A stretch of DNA of 64,000 bases from Scortum barcoo (Eukaryota > Chordata > Actinopteri > Centrarchiformes > Terapontidae), in NCBI GenBank assembly GCA_023238725.1, contig CM041538.1:621182-685181 (forward strand), in the 5' to 3' direction. A program made the translations under genes and the position numbers. This document shows positions 11,613 through 22,633 of the stretch, in pieces; the first letter of the stretch is position 1; every line of letters starts with the position of its first letter. The notes beneath the pieces are model-generated. The model was not told where the DNA came from. It worked only from the letters and a program-made list of their open reading frames with translations, and made no database searches.

Positions 11613-14268
11613 ATTTAATGCATGCTTATATCTTTGATCCATGTAATATTGTCAGGTGAAAACTTTGAATCCCTAACATTTCAATGTTTTAAGATCTGAG
11701 AACGACAGGCTTGCACTAGCATGATGATGGTTTTAACCATTGTCCACTTGAAAGTACTGCAACTGACTAACCAAAGTTCATGCATCCATGATACACACAA
11801 CATGTATCATACATATATGAATGAGAACATATGTGAACCTACAAAAATGAAACAAAGTCTCATTCAGCCACCATTCAACAATTACAGTGAATCTGAAGTC
11901 ACTGCTATTGAGACATCTGTTGTTACCTTTTTGCAGTGGTCTCAAGGACTCTGGGCCCTGGAAATGATCCATCCTTTCCAGAGACAAACAATATTCTTTA
12001 ACAGAGCCAGGCTGGATGCAAGCCCTGAGAGCACAAAGGCACACAGAGCAAAAATAAATATCATGGTTGTTGAATCTCTGCTGGACATCAAGCCAAACAC
12101 TGAAAGTGTGTGTGTGTTGGGGGTGTGAGGATGTGGTGCATGAGTGCAGCGATTGCTAAAACAATCATCATAGTTCAGTTTCAAAACATGAAAAACTAGG
12201 ACCTGTGTTGTGAAATTTCTCCCTTTGACTTCAAAAAATGACCATCTCAGGTGAAGTGGTGCTGTAAAACTGAAAGGGTTTTAAAACCATGAAAACCTCA
12301 GCCATATGATTATTCTTCCTCTGTATGTTGGCAGTTTAGGAGTCTTGGGCTATCTAGGCATTTGTGAATACTTAGCCTTTAAAAAATGTGCACCATGCCA
12401 ATGTTATATATCTTTTTTTCAGCACAACATACTCTATATGACAAATATTTTTTTCTTTTTGAAATACTGTATTGTAACAATTGATGTCATTTGATCACGC
12501 CTGCATGATTGGGGGCCCGAACTAATCAATGTTCTTATATTTATAACAGAATAAATGAATACAGATAATATATAAGATGTTGATCCTAATGACACACCCA
12601 CAGAGAACTATCACTAGCCATCACCCCTCAACTCTATAGAGCGTTTTACATATCATGAATATATCATTTAGCACATAGAGAGCCAGATCATTTTCTCAGA
12701 AGTTAGTGAAGACCAGACCACAGCTGAAAATAGAGAGAATATTACATTCATCAGGTGGTAGAGCAGGGGATCCTGTTGAAGCTGCTTGAAATTGAAATAC
12801 ATTGACAAAACACATCTGAAATTAAGGGCATATCTCTTCATAATGTCAGCAAAACAGCAGTTTGTGCATCTGTACATAACTTTTTATTGTCACAAATGCA
12901 TTCAGTGACCACATGTTTCCATATTTGATTGTTTTCTCAATCAAACTCACTTATCACTAAAACACTTTGTATTCACATCCATTTTGCACATTTCCTTACT
13001 TACTATTTGCAAAAATTATGAGCATAAACTCAGTTGGGACACTTGGTGTCTTTTATCATTCCTCGCTGAAAGAGTTGTGCCAGGTGGGAAAAGGGGATAT
13101 GTGAGGCATTTGAAATTGCATGGAATTATGTTGCATTTCACTATACACTTTCAATCACTTTTTATGTTTCATTTTATGTACTTACTCCATGCTGTATACA
13201 TACTATAAGGTAGCACAATCTGTGCAATAAAGAAGTGCACTTCTTTTGTTATAATGTAATTGGATGTAATTGATTATGCTAAATAAATAAAAAAAGCTGT
13301 GTTAATGTTGATGTTGTTTGCTGACATGACTTTACATCAGAGGGAATTTGAAGTCTCTGTATTTTAGGATTTTTAGAGAAAAGGAGTGTCAGTGCAATGA
13401 ATATTACATTTCCATTCCATTGTGGGACTTTTGAGGGCACTGTATAAAGCATGGATTTTAAACTTAGAATTAATACACTTAGAGGATAATTTCACATTTG
13501 CTATAATCGATGGGAGGGTAACATGCTAACAAAACTTATAGAAACATCTTTGAATGTACACATGAATAAAAAGTACTGTGACAGACTTGTGAACATGTGA
13601 AGCTATACATACAGCAATGTCACAATACATATTTGAAATTATTTTGATTTTTTTTGCCAATGTATTGACAGGTTTACACACAACATAAATCTAATATATA
13701 TGAAGGGATAGATGCAAATGCCTAGTGCAAAAGTAGGATATAACAATCATCGTCTTATGTCCATTTGGGATCAAATGTTTTGAAGTTTTCCACCTATGTT
13801 TTGAGTGATGTAAACAATATCATATTAACATGGAGTTAGCTGTGGGTTACACCTCAGTCCTATATTTAACCCTAAAGCTGAACAGTATCATATGATTCAT
13901 ATTTAAATAAGATTATATATTTGTTGAATCTCCACCATGAAAATTCCCACTTCATCTTTTCATGTTGGTGCTACTTTTTGGGTATCTTTAAAAGAATCAG
14001 CCAGGCAGAAATCCACTGAATCCATTAAACACAGAAATGTCTCATTTGTTGATAGAAAAATATACTTAAGCCATCAGAACAATCCACAGATGCTGTAAAG
14101 ATGGCCTGGTTATGACATGATGATACAACGAAACAGAGTGGCAGATGGGCAAGAGAATAGGCTGCAGGAGTTAGAAAGGTTAATCATGAGTGACAGAGAA
14201 GGAGGCATTACCTGGGCTGCCAGAGACATATGGTAGTAATCAGAGTTGCTCTGGACTGGGGAACCCCA
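11613..14268. other. unique AT-rich sequence, no gene seen
   Basis: Overlapping open frames of up to 135 codons at 11721-12184 lie on both strands of the same DNA and have no domain, so they are not called. No repeat family or RNA gene is recognised across this 2.6 kb. Confidence 0.45.
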
Positions 14269-14401
14269 CTGTGTGTGTATGTGTGTGTGTGTGTGTAAAG
14301 AGTCAAGTTACCAGAGAGACACTTCACTGGCTGCATTACAGCTGAGATGCATTCTTCCTGAATGATGCTTAAAGGTATGTGTGTGTGTGTGTGTGTGTGT
14401 T
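14269..14401. repeat. two (GT)n microsatellites
   Basis: GT runs lie at 14269-14296 (interrupted by one TATG) and 14378-14401, about 80 bp apart and in the same phase. Confidence 0.9.
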
Positions 14402-14741
14402 GATATCATGAATGTGTTCTCTCAAGTGTAATTTGAGAATGCAGCATATTTTATTCTACAGCTGTCCTTTCAATAGCTTTACCATTACACACACACAAAA
14501 CAAACATACAGCGCCCTCCAGAATTATTGGCACCCTTAGTGAATAAACAGGCTATGAAAAAATGTCTTTACTGTTTATCCTCGTGGTCTTTCACCCAAAA
14601 TATTCACAAAAATCTTACCTTTTCATTGAAGTAAAATTATTGAAAAAGAAAAAAAATGTTGACATTAAATAAATATTTTTCTCCAAAACATGCGTGCCAC
14701 AATTATTGGCACCCCTATAAAATCTTATCATTAAAATCTAA

Positions 14742-15228
14742 TGGCCCTTTTCCACTAGTACCTACTCGGCTCGAACTCGACTCGGTTTTTACGGCGTTTT
14801 CCATTACGTGTTAGTACCTGGTACCAGGTACTTTTTTAGTATCTACTTGGCCGGGGTTCCAAGCGAGCTGAGTCGAGAGCCAAAAATGTGACATCGGCAG
14901 ACGGCAGGCAGGCCACTGGTTGGCCAGGGCCTGACGTCACTAGATTGGGTCGGGAGAGCGACTTTACGTTCATAAGAGTCAACCGCCGCCATTTTTAAAA
15001 GCGCAATAACAACAACAACGAACACACGATCAGAGATGGCTGCACAGAAATCAACCCTGTGGAGCAACAACAAGGTGCAGATATTTATTTGTCTGGTGGC
15101 CTGCATATAGCTGTTTCGTGTCTGTGTCGCATAACAAATGACGCTGGAGTGAGTTTAAACGGCCGCGTTGCTATGACAACCCCATCCATGCTGAGGTGGT
15201 ACTCTATTGTAATAGTGGAAAAGGGCCA
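14742..15228. mobile_element. PIF/Harbinger-type MITE nested in Tc1
   Basis: Terminal inverted repeats TGGCCCTTTTCCACTA (left) and TAGTGGAAAAGGGCCA (right) are perfect 16-bp complements. A TAA flanks each side (14739-14741 and 15229-15231); a 3-bp TWA duplication is the hallmark of PIF/Harbinger elements. The interior is GC-rich relative to its surroundings and has no transposase, though it includes an 87-codon frame without a domain. The Tc1 inverted repeat and leader resume on either side, so this insertion is younger than the Tc1. Confidence 0.85.
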
Positions 15229-15374
15229 TAACTGAAGTATATTTGCAGTTATGTTTTACATTTTTAAGTTCAACTGTTTGATTAGGAGCTCTTAAATGGT
15301 CAACTGTGACTTCCTGTTTCACTGGGGTATAAATATGAGGTGACACAGGCCAAATTTCCTTAGTCATTCATCAC

Positions 15375-16290
15375 TATGGGAAAGACCCGAGAACACAGTG
15401 ACGATGTGCGATGAAAAGTTGTTGAGCTGCACAAATCAGGAAATGGATATAAGAACATTTCTAAACAGTTGAAACAGTTGATGAATACCCATTTCCACTA
15501 TCAGGGCAATAATGAACAAGTTTAAAGTGACAGGAGATGTAAAGAATCAGCCTGGAAGAGGACGTGTGTGTACATTGACACCACGCACCGTGAGGAGGAT
15601 GGTTCGACTGGCAAAAGAATCTCCAAGGATTACAGCTGGAGAATTGCAGAGGTTAGTTGAGTCCTGGGGTTAGAAAGTCTCCAGAACTACCATCAGACAC
15701 CACCTACATCACCACAAGTTGTTTGGGAGGGTTGCCAGAAAAAAGCCTCTGCTTTGGCGTAGACAGAAAAATAACCATACAGAAAAGCACCTCATACCCA
15801 CTGTGAAGTATGGTGGCAGATCTTTGATGTTGTGGGGCTGTTTTTCTTCCAAAGGCCCTGGACATCTTGTTAGGATAAATGGTATCATGGACTCCATCAA
15901 ATACCAGCAGATATTTAATGGCCTCTGCCAGGAAGCTTAAAATAGGCCGTGGTTGGACCTTCCAGCAGGACAATGATCCAAAGCACACCTCAAAATCTAC
16001 ACAAAAATAGTTCACCTTTATTCTGTGGTTCACCGACCACAGAATAAAGGTTTTGCCTACCATGGCCATCACAGTCCCCCGACCTAAACCCCATAGAAAA
16101 TCTGTAGGATGAGCTGAAGAGGAGGGTCCACAAGCGCTGACCTCAGAATCTGAAGGATCTGGAGAGATTCTGTATGGAGGAATGGTCTCAGATCCAGTGC
16201 CATGTGTTCACCAACCTCATCACGCATTATAGGAGAAGACTCAGAGCTGCTATCTTGGCAAAGGGAGGCTGCACAAAATATTAAATGATG
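15375..16290 (+). pseudogene. Tc1 transposase, broken
   Basis: The reading starts at ATGGGAAAGACC with MGKTREHSDDVR, then a stop, then KVVELHKSGNGYKNISKQL, the paired helix-turn-helix DNA-binding start of a Tc1 transposase. Later pieces are HLIPTVKYGGRSLMLWGCFS (about 15790-15850), QDNDPKHTS (about 15966-15995, second catalytic Asp of the DD34E triad) and LNPIENL (about 16085-16105, third catalytic residue). The segment between KPLL and WRRQKNN, where the first catalytic Asp (in DETKIELFG-like sequence) should lie, is deleted. Several frameshifts and stops separate the pieces. A 16-bp hairpin at 16014-16051 interrupts the sequence between the second and third catalytic residues. It cannot encode an active enzyme. 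Confidence 0.85.
16014..16051. repeat. perfect 16-bp hairpin inside Tc1 transposase
   Basis: The arms ACCTTTATTCTGTGGT (16014-16029) and ACCACAGAATAAAGGT (16036-16051) are exact complements around a 6-base loop. In the transposase this spot should encode a plain linker, so the second arm looks like a local inverted duplication. Confidence 0.9.
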
Positions 16291-16504
16291 GGTGCCAATA
16301 ATTGTGACACACATATTTTTGAGAAAAATATTTGTTTCATGATAAGAATTTAATGTTTCTTTCAATTATGTTACTTCAATTAAAGGTTCGATTTTGGTGA
16401 ATATTTTGAATGAAAGATCATGAGGATAAACAATAAAGACATTTTTTCATAGCCTGTTTTGCTTATATTCACTAAGGGTACCAATAATTCTGGAGGGCAC
16501 TGTA

Positions 16505-16864
16505 CACGCATAATGCTTAAATGTCAACACCACTTTGACTCGAAGACTTTTCAAGTTGCATTATGAAGTGTGATCTGTAGTGGAGTTATTTTTATTTGTA
16601 CCTTGGGAACAGGCACAGTTAAAAAATAATTTGTAAAGATATCACTTGTATAGTGTTTCAGTCTAGGCAAGTTGTTGTTTATTTCTTTGGATGTGTAAAA
16701 TATTGGTTATTGGTCGTCATTTGAAAAAACACACGACTGTTATCTATGTTTAGATAACATTTATGGAACATATGTGTCCCACAGAAGTCGAAAGCATACT
16801 CCTCACTCACTGCAAGACTTTAAAGAAGACCTGCTAAAGAGGTACTGAAGTTCTTCAAATACAG
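16505..16864. other. unique sequence, no feature seen
   Basis: AT-rich DNA between the Tc1 right end and the fossil reading frame. It may hold the 5' part of that frame, but no match was found. Confidence 0.4.
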
Positions 16865-17950
16865 ATGATCACAGTGATGGTGATGGTGAACTTTCTATTA
16901 TTGATGATGGTCGAGATGATAGCGACGTGAGAGACCTACCAAACCTCACTGAAAGAAATGTGGCTTTGTTGTTTCTAAAAATGGAAAGCACTTTTAATGT
17001 ATCAAACAGGTGCATTGATGAAATTGGATGGAGAGTTGAATTTTATCTCTTGTTCAGCTGAATGAATAAGAGATAAATTCAACTCTTCTGGGACTGTTTT
17101 CGGCACCCAAGATCTCCTGTCACAGTGATTAGCAGCCCCCTTTTCAGATTCTATTCATTTACATACTTTCTTTTTTTCCTTTTTCTCTTTCTAAAATAGC
17201 ACAATACAGTTAAAGTACGCAGAGAAGTAGCCATCCGCTGCCTTGATGTGTACCTTGGAGAGAAGGAAGATGACCTCTTCAAGGAGTTTGATGTAGTAAA
17301 CCAACATCCTTTAAAGAAAATTAAATCTACTTTGGGTGTAACAGTGTAAACCTGCACCTGTGCTTCTGGCCACACCATAGTCAGTGGAACCATAGCAATG
17401 GTTTACGCTCTATAGCATGGATAGGTGTTGATAGCAATGGCATGGGGACGGACTTGTGAAAAATTCAGGTGATTGTTGCTCTTCTGTTATTTAGCTCAAT
17501 TACTGTTTATAACCTGCAAAAATATGAGAGACATTCAGATGTAAAACAAAAGGAAGGTCAGTTTAAAGAAATTTTAAAGTTTAAAGAGAGACAGTCTGAA
17601 AAATCAGCAATCTGATTAATTATCTGACATGCTAACCTATCTTTGCATTTGCTCTGGAAGGACACAGAAGAGTTTGAGGCAGGCCTTGATGGGCAAGTAA
17701 TGAAGATTGCAATCCATTCCACACCAGGATTTGAAGATGGCAACCATTGTGGTCAGGGAACCAAAATTATAGAAGGCAAGGATATCCCAAGGTGCTGTGC
17801 TTTGCTGATGGGTATAATATATGCTCTGGAACCTGAGCTATCGCAAGGAACTTAAATATACTTTTGAAATTTTTCAGAAGCTGTTCCTTGGTGTTGATGG
17901 ACTGAAGTCCAGTGCAAAAGTAATGAGCCGTAAGAACAGCATTTTCTGAA
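16865..17950 (+). pseudogene. fossil multi-part reading frame, family unidentified
   Basis: Four same-strand pieces look like protein-coding remnants. Piece 1 (16865-17059) is acidic (DDHSDGDGELSIIDDGRDDS) followed by a hydrophobic helix-like VALLFLKMESTFNVSN. Piece 2 (about 17200-17349) gives 49 codons, including VRREVAIRCLDVYLGEKED, and is directly preceded by a long pyrimidine tract and AG (17166-17199), like a splice acceptor. Piece 3 (about 17655-17855) includes DIPRCCALLMGIIYALEPEL. Piece 4 (about 17852-17947) reads YTFEIFQKLFLGVDGLKSS and ends at a stop. Stops and shifts separate the pieces. I have the impression of having seen similar blocks in uncharacterised fish proteins, but I cannot name a family or function. 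It could be a decayed host gene copy or part of an unknown transposon. Confidence 0.5.
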
Positions 17951-19229
17951 GATGGCACATCTTTCACATCAAATATTCTGATTAGTCCACTGACGAGGCT
18001 ACAAAACTGATGCAACAAAAAAGAGAACACAAGACAAAATGTGACATTGTTTCTCCATGATATGCTGTTTGAGCAACAAAGTTTATCTCAATCCTGATGT
18101 TTAAAGAAATGTGTACTGCATTTTATCTCTCAAATGTACTGCTACAGGGAGAGTGCAGTTTTTGTGTTTTGCGTAAATTAATGTTTTGGGCTTACTTGTA
18201 CGTATTTAGCTTAAGTATAACAACTTCAGGGTAATTTTTTGGGTTTGGCTATTATCTCATGGAGAGTTTGTTGTACTACCATTAAAACTACCTCAGTGCT
18301 GTACTATGCCAGCATTTTATCCTAAAAAGAGCATACAGTAGCACTTGCCTGGAGCTTTGATTCTATAGTTTTATGTTAAGAAAAAGTTTATAGATGTTCA
18401 AATACACAATTGCATTTTAAAATAAAAAAGTTCATTCCTTAATAATTTTGTTCAATTAACACATGTATTAAAAGCTATCAACAAAACATGAAGAAGCTAC
18501 AAACTGCTGAGGAAAATCGGTACAACTTAATTTTTTAAACAGTTGTCAACTTAAAAACTTGTTTTCATCATTATGGTAATTGAGTAAATAATACTCGAAA
18601 ACACGTTCAAAATAATTTAAGAAAGTAGTCGGAGCAGCACATAGTAGTGCATCATATTTTACAAAGTCTTAATATGTTTTACATAACTCTCAATGAGATC
18701 AGCAACTATAGCTGTGAAATTGTTGCATTGGATTAAAATAAAAGGTTTTCCTACATAGGAAAGCAACACCACTACTAACAAGCAGTATGTGCATGCCACA
18801 GCATGCACTGGGTGACACGTTCCTTCATTACCATTAACACACACTCACAGTGTAATTAATTTGGACTCAGTCCAACATAGAGCACCACATGTGGATTAAA
18901 TTACTGAGAAAGGCTTTGAGAATAGTCCCCAACAGGTGCTTTATTACCTCTGTAATGTTGTTTTGAATTTATTACCAACCTGTTCTTTCTTCACATTTCG
19001 TTTTGCTTTCTTTTTGATGCGTCTAACTTCAAAGACAGTTCTCAGTTCAATGTTATTATTATTACTGATAAAAATGATACCCCAAAAATACAAACATCAA
19101 CACTTCCTTTAAGACTGGGCCATTCAAATGACTAGACACCAAGTTAAATGATTTTTTCATTCCTCCATTCCCCACACACATGTATGCGCACACACAAGCA
19201 CATTCCTGTTTTAGAAAACATTGAAAATA
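17951..19229. other. unique AT-rich sequence, no gene seen
   Basis: No domain-bearing frame, repeat family or RNA gene recognised. Confidence 0.45.
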
Positions 19230-20034
19230 CACTGCTCAAAAAAAATAAAGGGAACACTAAAATAACACATACTAGATCTGAATGAATGAAATATTCTTAT
19301 TAAATACTTTGTTCTTTACATAGAATGTGAATGTGTTGAATGTGCTGACAACAAAATCACACAAAAATTATCAATGGAAATCAAATTTATTAACCCATGG
19401 AGGTCTGGATTTGGAGTCACACTCAAAATTAAAGTGGAAAATTACACTTACAGGCTGATCCAACTTTGATGTAATGTCCTTAAAACAAGTCAAAATGAGG
19501 CTCAGTAGTGTGTGTGGCCTCCCTACAACGCCTGGGCATGCTCCTGATGAGGTGGCGGATGGTCTCCTGAGGGATCTCCTCCCAGACCTGGACTAAAGCA
19601 TCCGCCAACTCCTGGACAGTCTGTGGTGCAACGTGGCGTTTAGTGGATGGAGCGAGACATGATGTCCCAGATGTGCTCAATTGGATTCAGGTCTGGGGAA
19701 CGGGCGGGCCAGTCCATAGCATCAATGTGCAATGTGCTACCACTAGAGTGAAAGCACCGCCAGCATTCAAAAGTGACCACAAACATCAGCCAGAAAGCAT
19801 AGGAACTGAGAAGTGGTCTGTGGTCACCACCTGCAGAACCACTTCCTTTATTGGGGGTGTCTTGCTAATTGCCTATAATTTCCACCTGTTGTCTATTCTA
19901 TTTGCACAACAGCATGTGAAATTGATTGTCAATCAGTGTTGCTTCCTAAGTGGACAGTTTGATTTCACAGAAGTGTGACTGACTTGGAGTTACATTGTGT
20001 TGTTTAAGTGTTCCCTTTATTTTTTTGAGCAGAG
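19230..20034 (-). mobile_element. internally deleted Tc1/mariner-type transposon, 805 bp
   Basis: TA flanks both ends (19228-19229 and 20035-20036). The ends are inverted copies: CACTGCTCAAAAAAAATAAA on the left and, on the opposite strand, CTCTGCTCAAAAAAATAAAG on the right, both continuing GGGAACACT. Only the 3' part of a transposase gene remains (19480-19720, minus strand). The sequence jumps at about 19725 from that part straight to the 5' leader, so most of the coding region has been lost. Confidence 0.9.
19480..19720 (-). pseudogene. Tc1/mariner transposase C-terminal remnant
   Basis: On the minus strand the sequence opens with a DWPARSPDLNPIEHIWD-like block (the region of the third catalytic residue of the DDE/D triad), shifts frame, and continues as TVQELADALVQVWEEIPQET and HLIRSMPRRC, the usual C-terminal helices of these transposases. 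It ends near a stop after HFDLF. Everything upstream of the DWPA block, including the DNA-binding domain and two catalytic aspartates, is deleted. Confidence 0.8.
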
Positions 20035-20036
20035 TA

Positions 20037-21361
20037 TTAACATGGACACAAACTCACACACACTTTACACATAGAATGGTACCCACATATGAGAATGCTC
20101 TGCCCTGACTTTAATCCATAATGACTCACAGTAACATATGCAAACCTCAGCCCCCTTGTCTCCCTACCACTGCTGTGGTGACGTGTGTTGTAGGAATCCC
20201 CTCTTGGTTCTTGTTCACGTTTTAGCTGTGGTCTGGCAGCACGGCCCTGTGACATTTCTCACTTGTCAGAGCTGTTGCGCCATAACAAGCTGAGCAGTGG
20301 ATTTACTGCCTTAGCCTCTTTGAGGGGAAGCCAGCCTAATGGAGAGGAGGCCAGGGCTGGAAAAAAAAATCTCCTGCAGGAAAAGTCTCCTTGGATATGC
20401 CTGCGATGCCCAGCCTGGTTCATATTATGTGCTGGTGTTTGTGTAGAATGTACAGCTGAGTTTATGCACATTGCGAATGTGTGTCTGGCAGCTGAGAAAG
20501 GATGTGACTTTGGGAGAGACGTAGAATCCTCCCTCTGTGTTTGGGCCTTCATCCCCCTGGCAACAGTGAAAACATGCATTCTTTTATAAACTTAAAAAGT
20601 CTTTTCAGTATATCTTCAAGGAAACACACTGAGAAATGTGTCTGTGTGCGCATCCTGTATGTCACATGCAGGCACAACAGTGAGCTCATGAGGAGTTGAT
20701 TTGATGATTCTCCCTCAGGAATGATGACAGGAATGACGGCAATGAAGATAATGAAATAATGACGCCTTAACGGGGAATGGTCAGTGAAATCACTCTGTGC
20801 CTCAGCTTAAGTGCTGAGCAGCAGCGGTTAACACCCCTCAGCTGTGATACTGCCCCCATGGCTCAGGACTCAAGGACATCTTGCACCCTCACAGGTCTGC
20901 CAGCAAACTGAAGAGACTGAAGATGAGACACCCTACACAACATAGAGAAGCTCCCCTTATTAAGTCTTTCTTAAGAAAAACTTTTGAACAGCATTTAAAC
21001 CAATGTAACAAAAATCCCTCTTTTTTACAGCCAGTAAAATCACTGGTGTAGGCCAGCAGCCCCCCATGTTGTACAAAGCCATGTACAATTACTGTTGCAT
21101 TCCTTTTGCATTTTATGGTCCTCCTACGTAAACATTTGCAAAAACATGTAATTAATTAAACGTGCTCTAATGACATTAATATAGCAGCAAACGACTATTT
21201 ACCATGTAAATATACAGTAGAGTAACAGCATCCACAATGACGTCACATTCCCAGTGTGTGTGTAACTCTGAGCTTCTGTGTTATTTGTTTTGATATTCAG
21301 GGCAGCATGCATGCTGGCGCCCACCCATGTTTATAAAGAGACTAAGAGAGTGTTGTAAAAG
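20037..21361. other. unique sequence, no gene seen
   Basis: At 20259-20589 both strands are open for over 100 codons, but neither product has a domain, so neither is called. The region near 21230-21300 has a slightly higher CpG content. No repeat family recognised. Confidence 0.4.
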
Positions 21362-21480
21362 TGAAGAAGAAGAAGAATCCTTTATTTATCCCACATGGGG
21401 AAATTAACATTTTTCACTCTGTTTTTTTTAACACACATTTTTACATATACATAGGGAATACACACACATGCACATGCAAG
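21362..21480 (-). mobile_element. Rex1-like LINE 3' tail, antisense
   Basis: Read on the minus strand, TTTCCCCATGTGGGATAAAT is followed by AAAGGATTC and then a (TTC)n tail (21363-21377). This resembles the 3' end of the Rex1 copy at 27803, which reads TTTCCCCACTTGTGGGACTA and then AATAAAGG. Only the last hundred bases are kept. Confidence 0.6.
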
Positions 21481-21705
21481 CTGGCCGACAGGTCACGTGA
21501 CTGCATGCAGCAGACTTCTCAAAATAAAAACATGGTGGCCATTCCTTTCATTCTCAGTGGAAAATGCATTATTTCAAGATAGTTTGGACATAAAAAAACA
21601 TTTATATATATATATTCATATATTTCTAGCGAGAAATATACATTAAAATTCCACAATATTCGTTCAGTTCTTGTAAATGATCTTTGGTTTGTTTGTTATT
21701 ACGAT
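21481..21705. repeat. left arm of a long inverted repeat
   Basis: This 225-bp arm begins CTGGCCGACAGGTCACGTGA and ends GTTTGTTTGTTATTACGAT. On the opposite strand it matches 22634-22837 closely over about 190 bp and then 23227-23255, with small indels. It directly adjoins the LINE tail on its outer side. Confidence 0.85.
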
Positions 21706-22518
21706 GAATATTTCACGTCTCGGCATAAAATTGTGACAGTGTTACGTTTTCTGCCGTTGTTATGCTGGTTGCTAGGGACGCTGAGGACGAAACCAAGTGG
21801 CGTGTTTGTTATTGTATTTATTCGTTACATTGTGTAGTTATCTGAGCTGTTAAAATATTTGTGTAACTGTTGATTATATCCGTTCAATAAAAAAAACAAC
21901 ATAAAATGGATTTTAGTGCCCCAGGGATTATATATATATTCTTCTTTGGGATTTGGCACCCGCGTTCTTTTGTGAGACAACACGGAAATGATTGCTCGCT
22001 CCACAAAAATAAAAAAAAAGTAATATTATACCTTTTGATTGATAAGACAATCAACAAATTAACACTGTTTTATGGTGTTTGCAGCGTTAATGCAGCCTAT
22101 AAAGTACTTTTCTTTCAGCCTTTAAAGTACGATCCATACATCATGGTCCCTGTTTGTGTTGTACACTGACATTGTGCAATAAAGTTTTTGAAGAAAAAAT
22201 AATCCAATACCGTAATGAACACTGAATGAAAATGGCAACTCGTTTGCATCTCCTTATTAAGGAGCAGGTGATTTACTGACGTTGTTTTGTTTAGAAAGTG
22301 TGTGTTATTGGTGAAGCCTTGAGCTATAGAGCACGTTTATCATGTTTTTCTCTTTAGGTTGTTTTGGTGTAATGTTGTATGTATGAATGGACGACAACAC
22401 ACTGCAAAAAGTCTACCTTTGGGTTTAAATAAAGTAACCTCAACCTCAAAAGTTTTAAGTCTCTTTTACTTGTACAACCCTCTATAATTTATTATGACTA
22501 TGTGTGGCACATAGCCGT
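21706..22518. other. spacer of the inverted repeat, no gene seen
   Basis: About 810 bp between the arms. It has a modest CpG-containing patch near 21720-21810 (GTTGCTAGGGACGC among it) and otherwise AT-rich DNA. Two AATAAA-like sites occur. No transposase or other domain is visible. Confidence 0.45.
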
Positions 22519-22633
22519 GGCTAGAGGCATAATGTTTTGGGATTGTCTGTCCGCCCCATTCTTGTGAATGAGACATCTCTGGAATGCCTTGAGGGAATGT
22601 CTTCAAATTTGGCACAAACATCCACTTGGACTA
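22519..22633 (+). repeat. dispersed fish repeat, sense copy
   Basis: Reads GAGGCATAATGTTTTGGG, then TTCAAATTTGGCACAAACA, then CCACTTGGACT. These landmarks match the antisense copy at 8799-9068. It abuts the right arm of the inverted repeat. Confidence 0.65.

Larger units (their letters stand above)
14509..16502 (+). mobile_element. Tc1-type DNA transposon, defective, with nested MITE
   Basis: Flanked by TA on both sides (14507-14508 and 16503-16504). The ends are inverted copies starting CAGCGCCCTCCAGAATTATT on the left and CAGTGCCCTCCAGAATTATT on the right. Similarity between the ends runs for about 100 bp or more and includes TATGAAAAAATGTCTTTA in both. The total of 1,994 bp includes a 487-bp Harbinger-type MITE at 14742-15228, leaving about 1.5 kb, a typical Tc1 length. 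The transposase inside is broken. Confidence 0.9.

Noticed and set aside
11721..12184. 135-codon plus-strand frame with an 88-codon minus-strand frame
   Set aside because: No conserved motif and low-complexity ends; not supported as a gene.
20259..20589. Overlapping 106- and 108-codon open frames on both strands
   Set aside because: No domain, no repeat of a known family, no splice context; mirrored open frames of this size are expected by chance in a moderately GC-rich stretch.
21720..21810. CpG-containing patch considered as a host promoter
   Set aside because: Too short, no downstream exon recognised, and it lies within the spacer of the inverted repeat.
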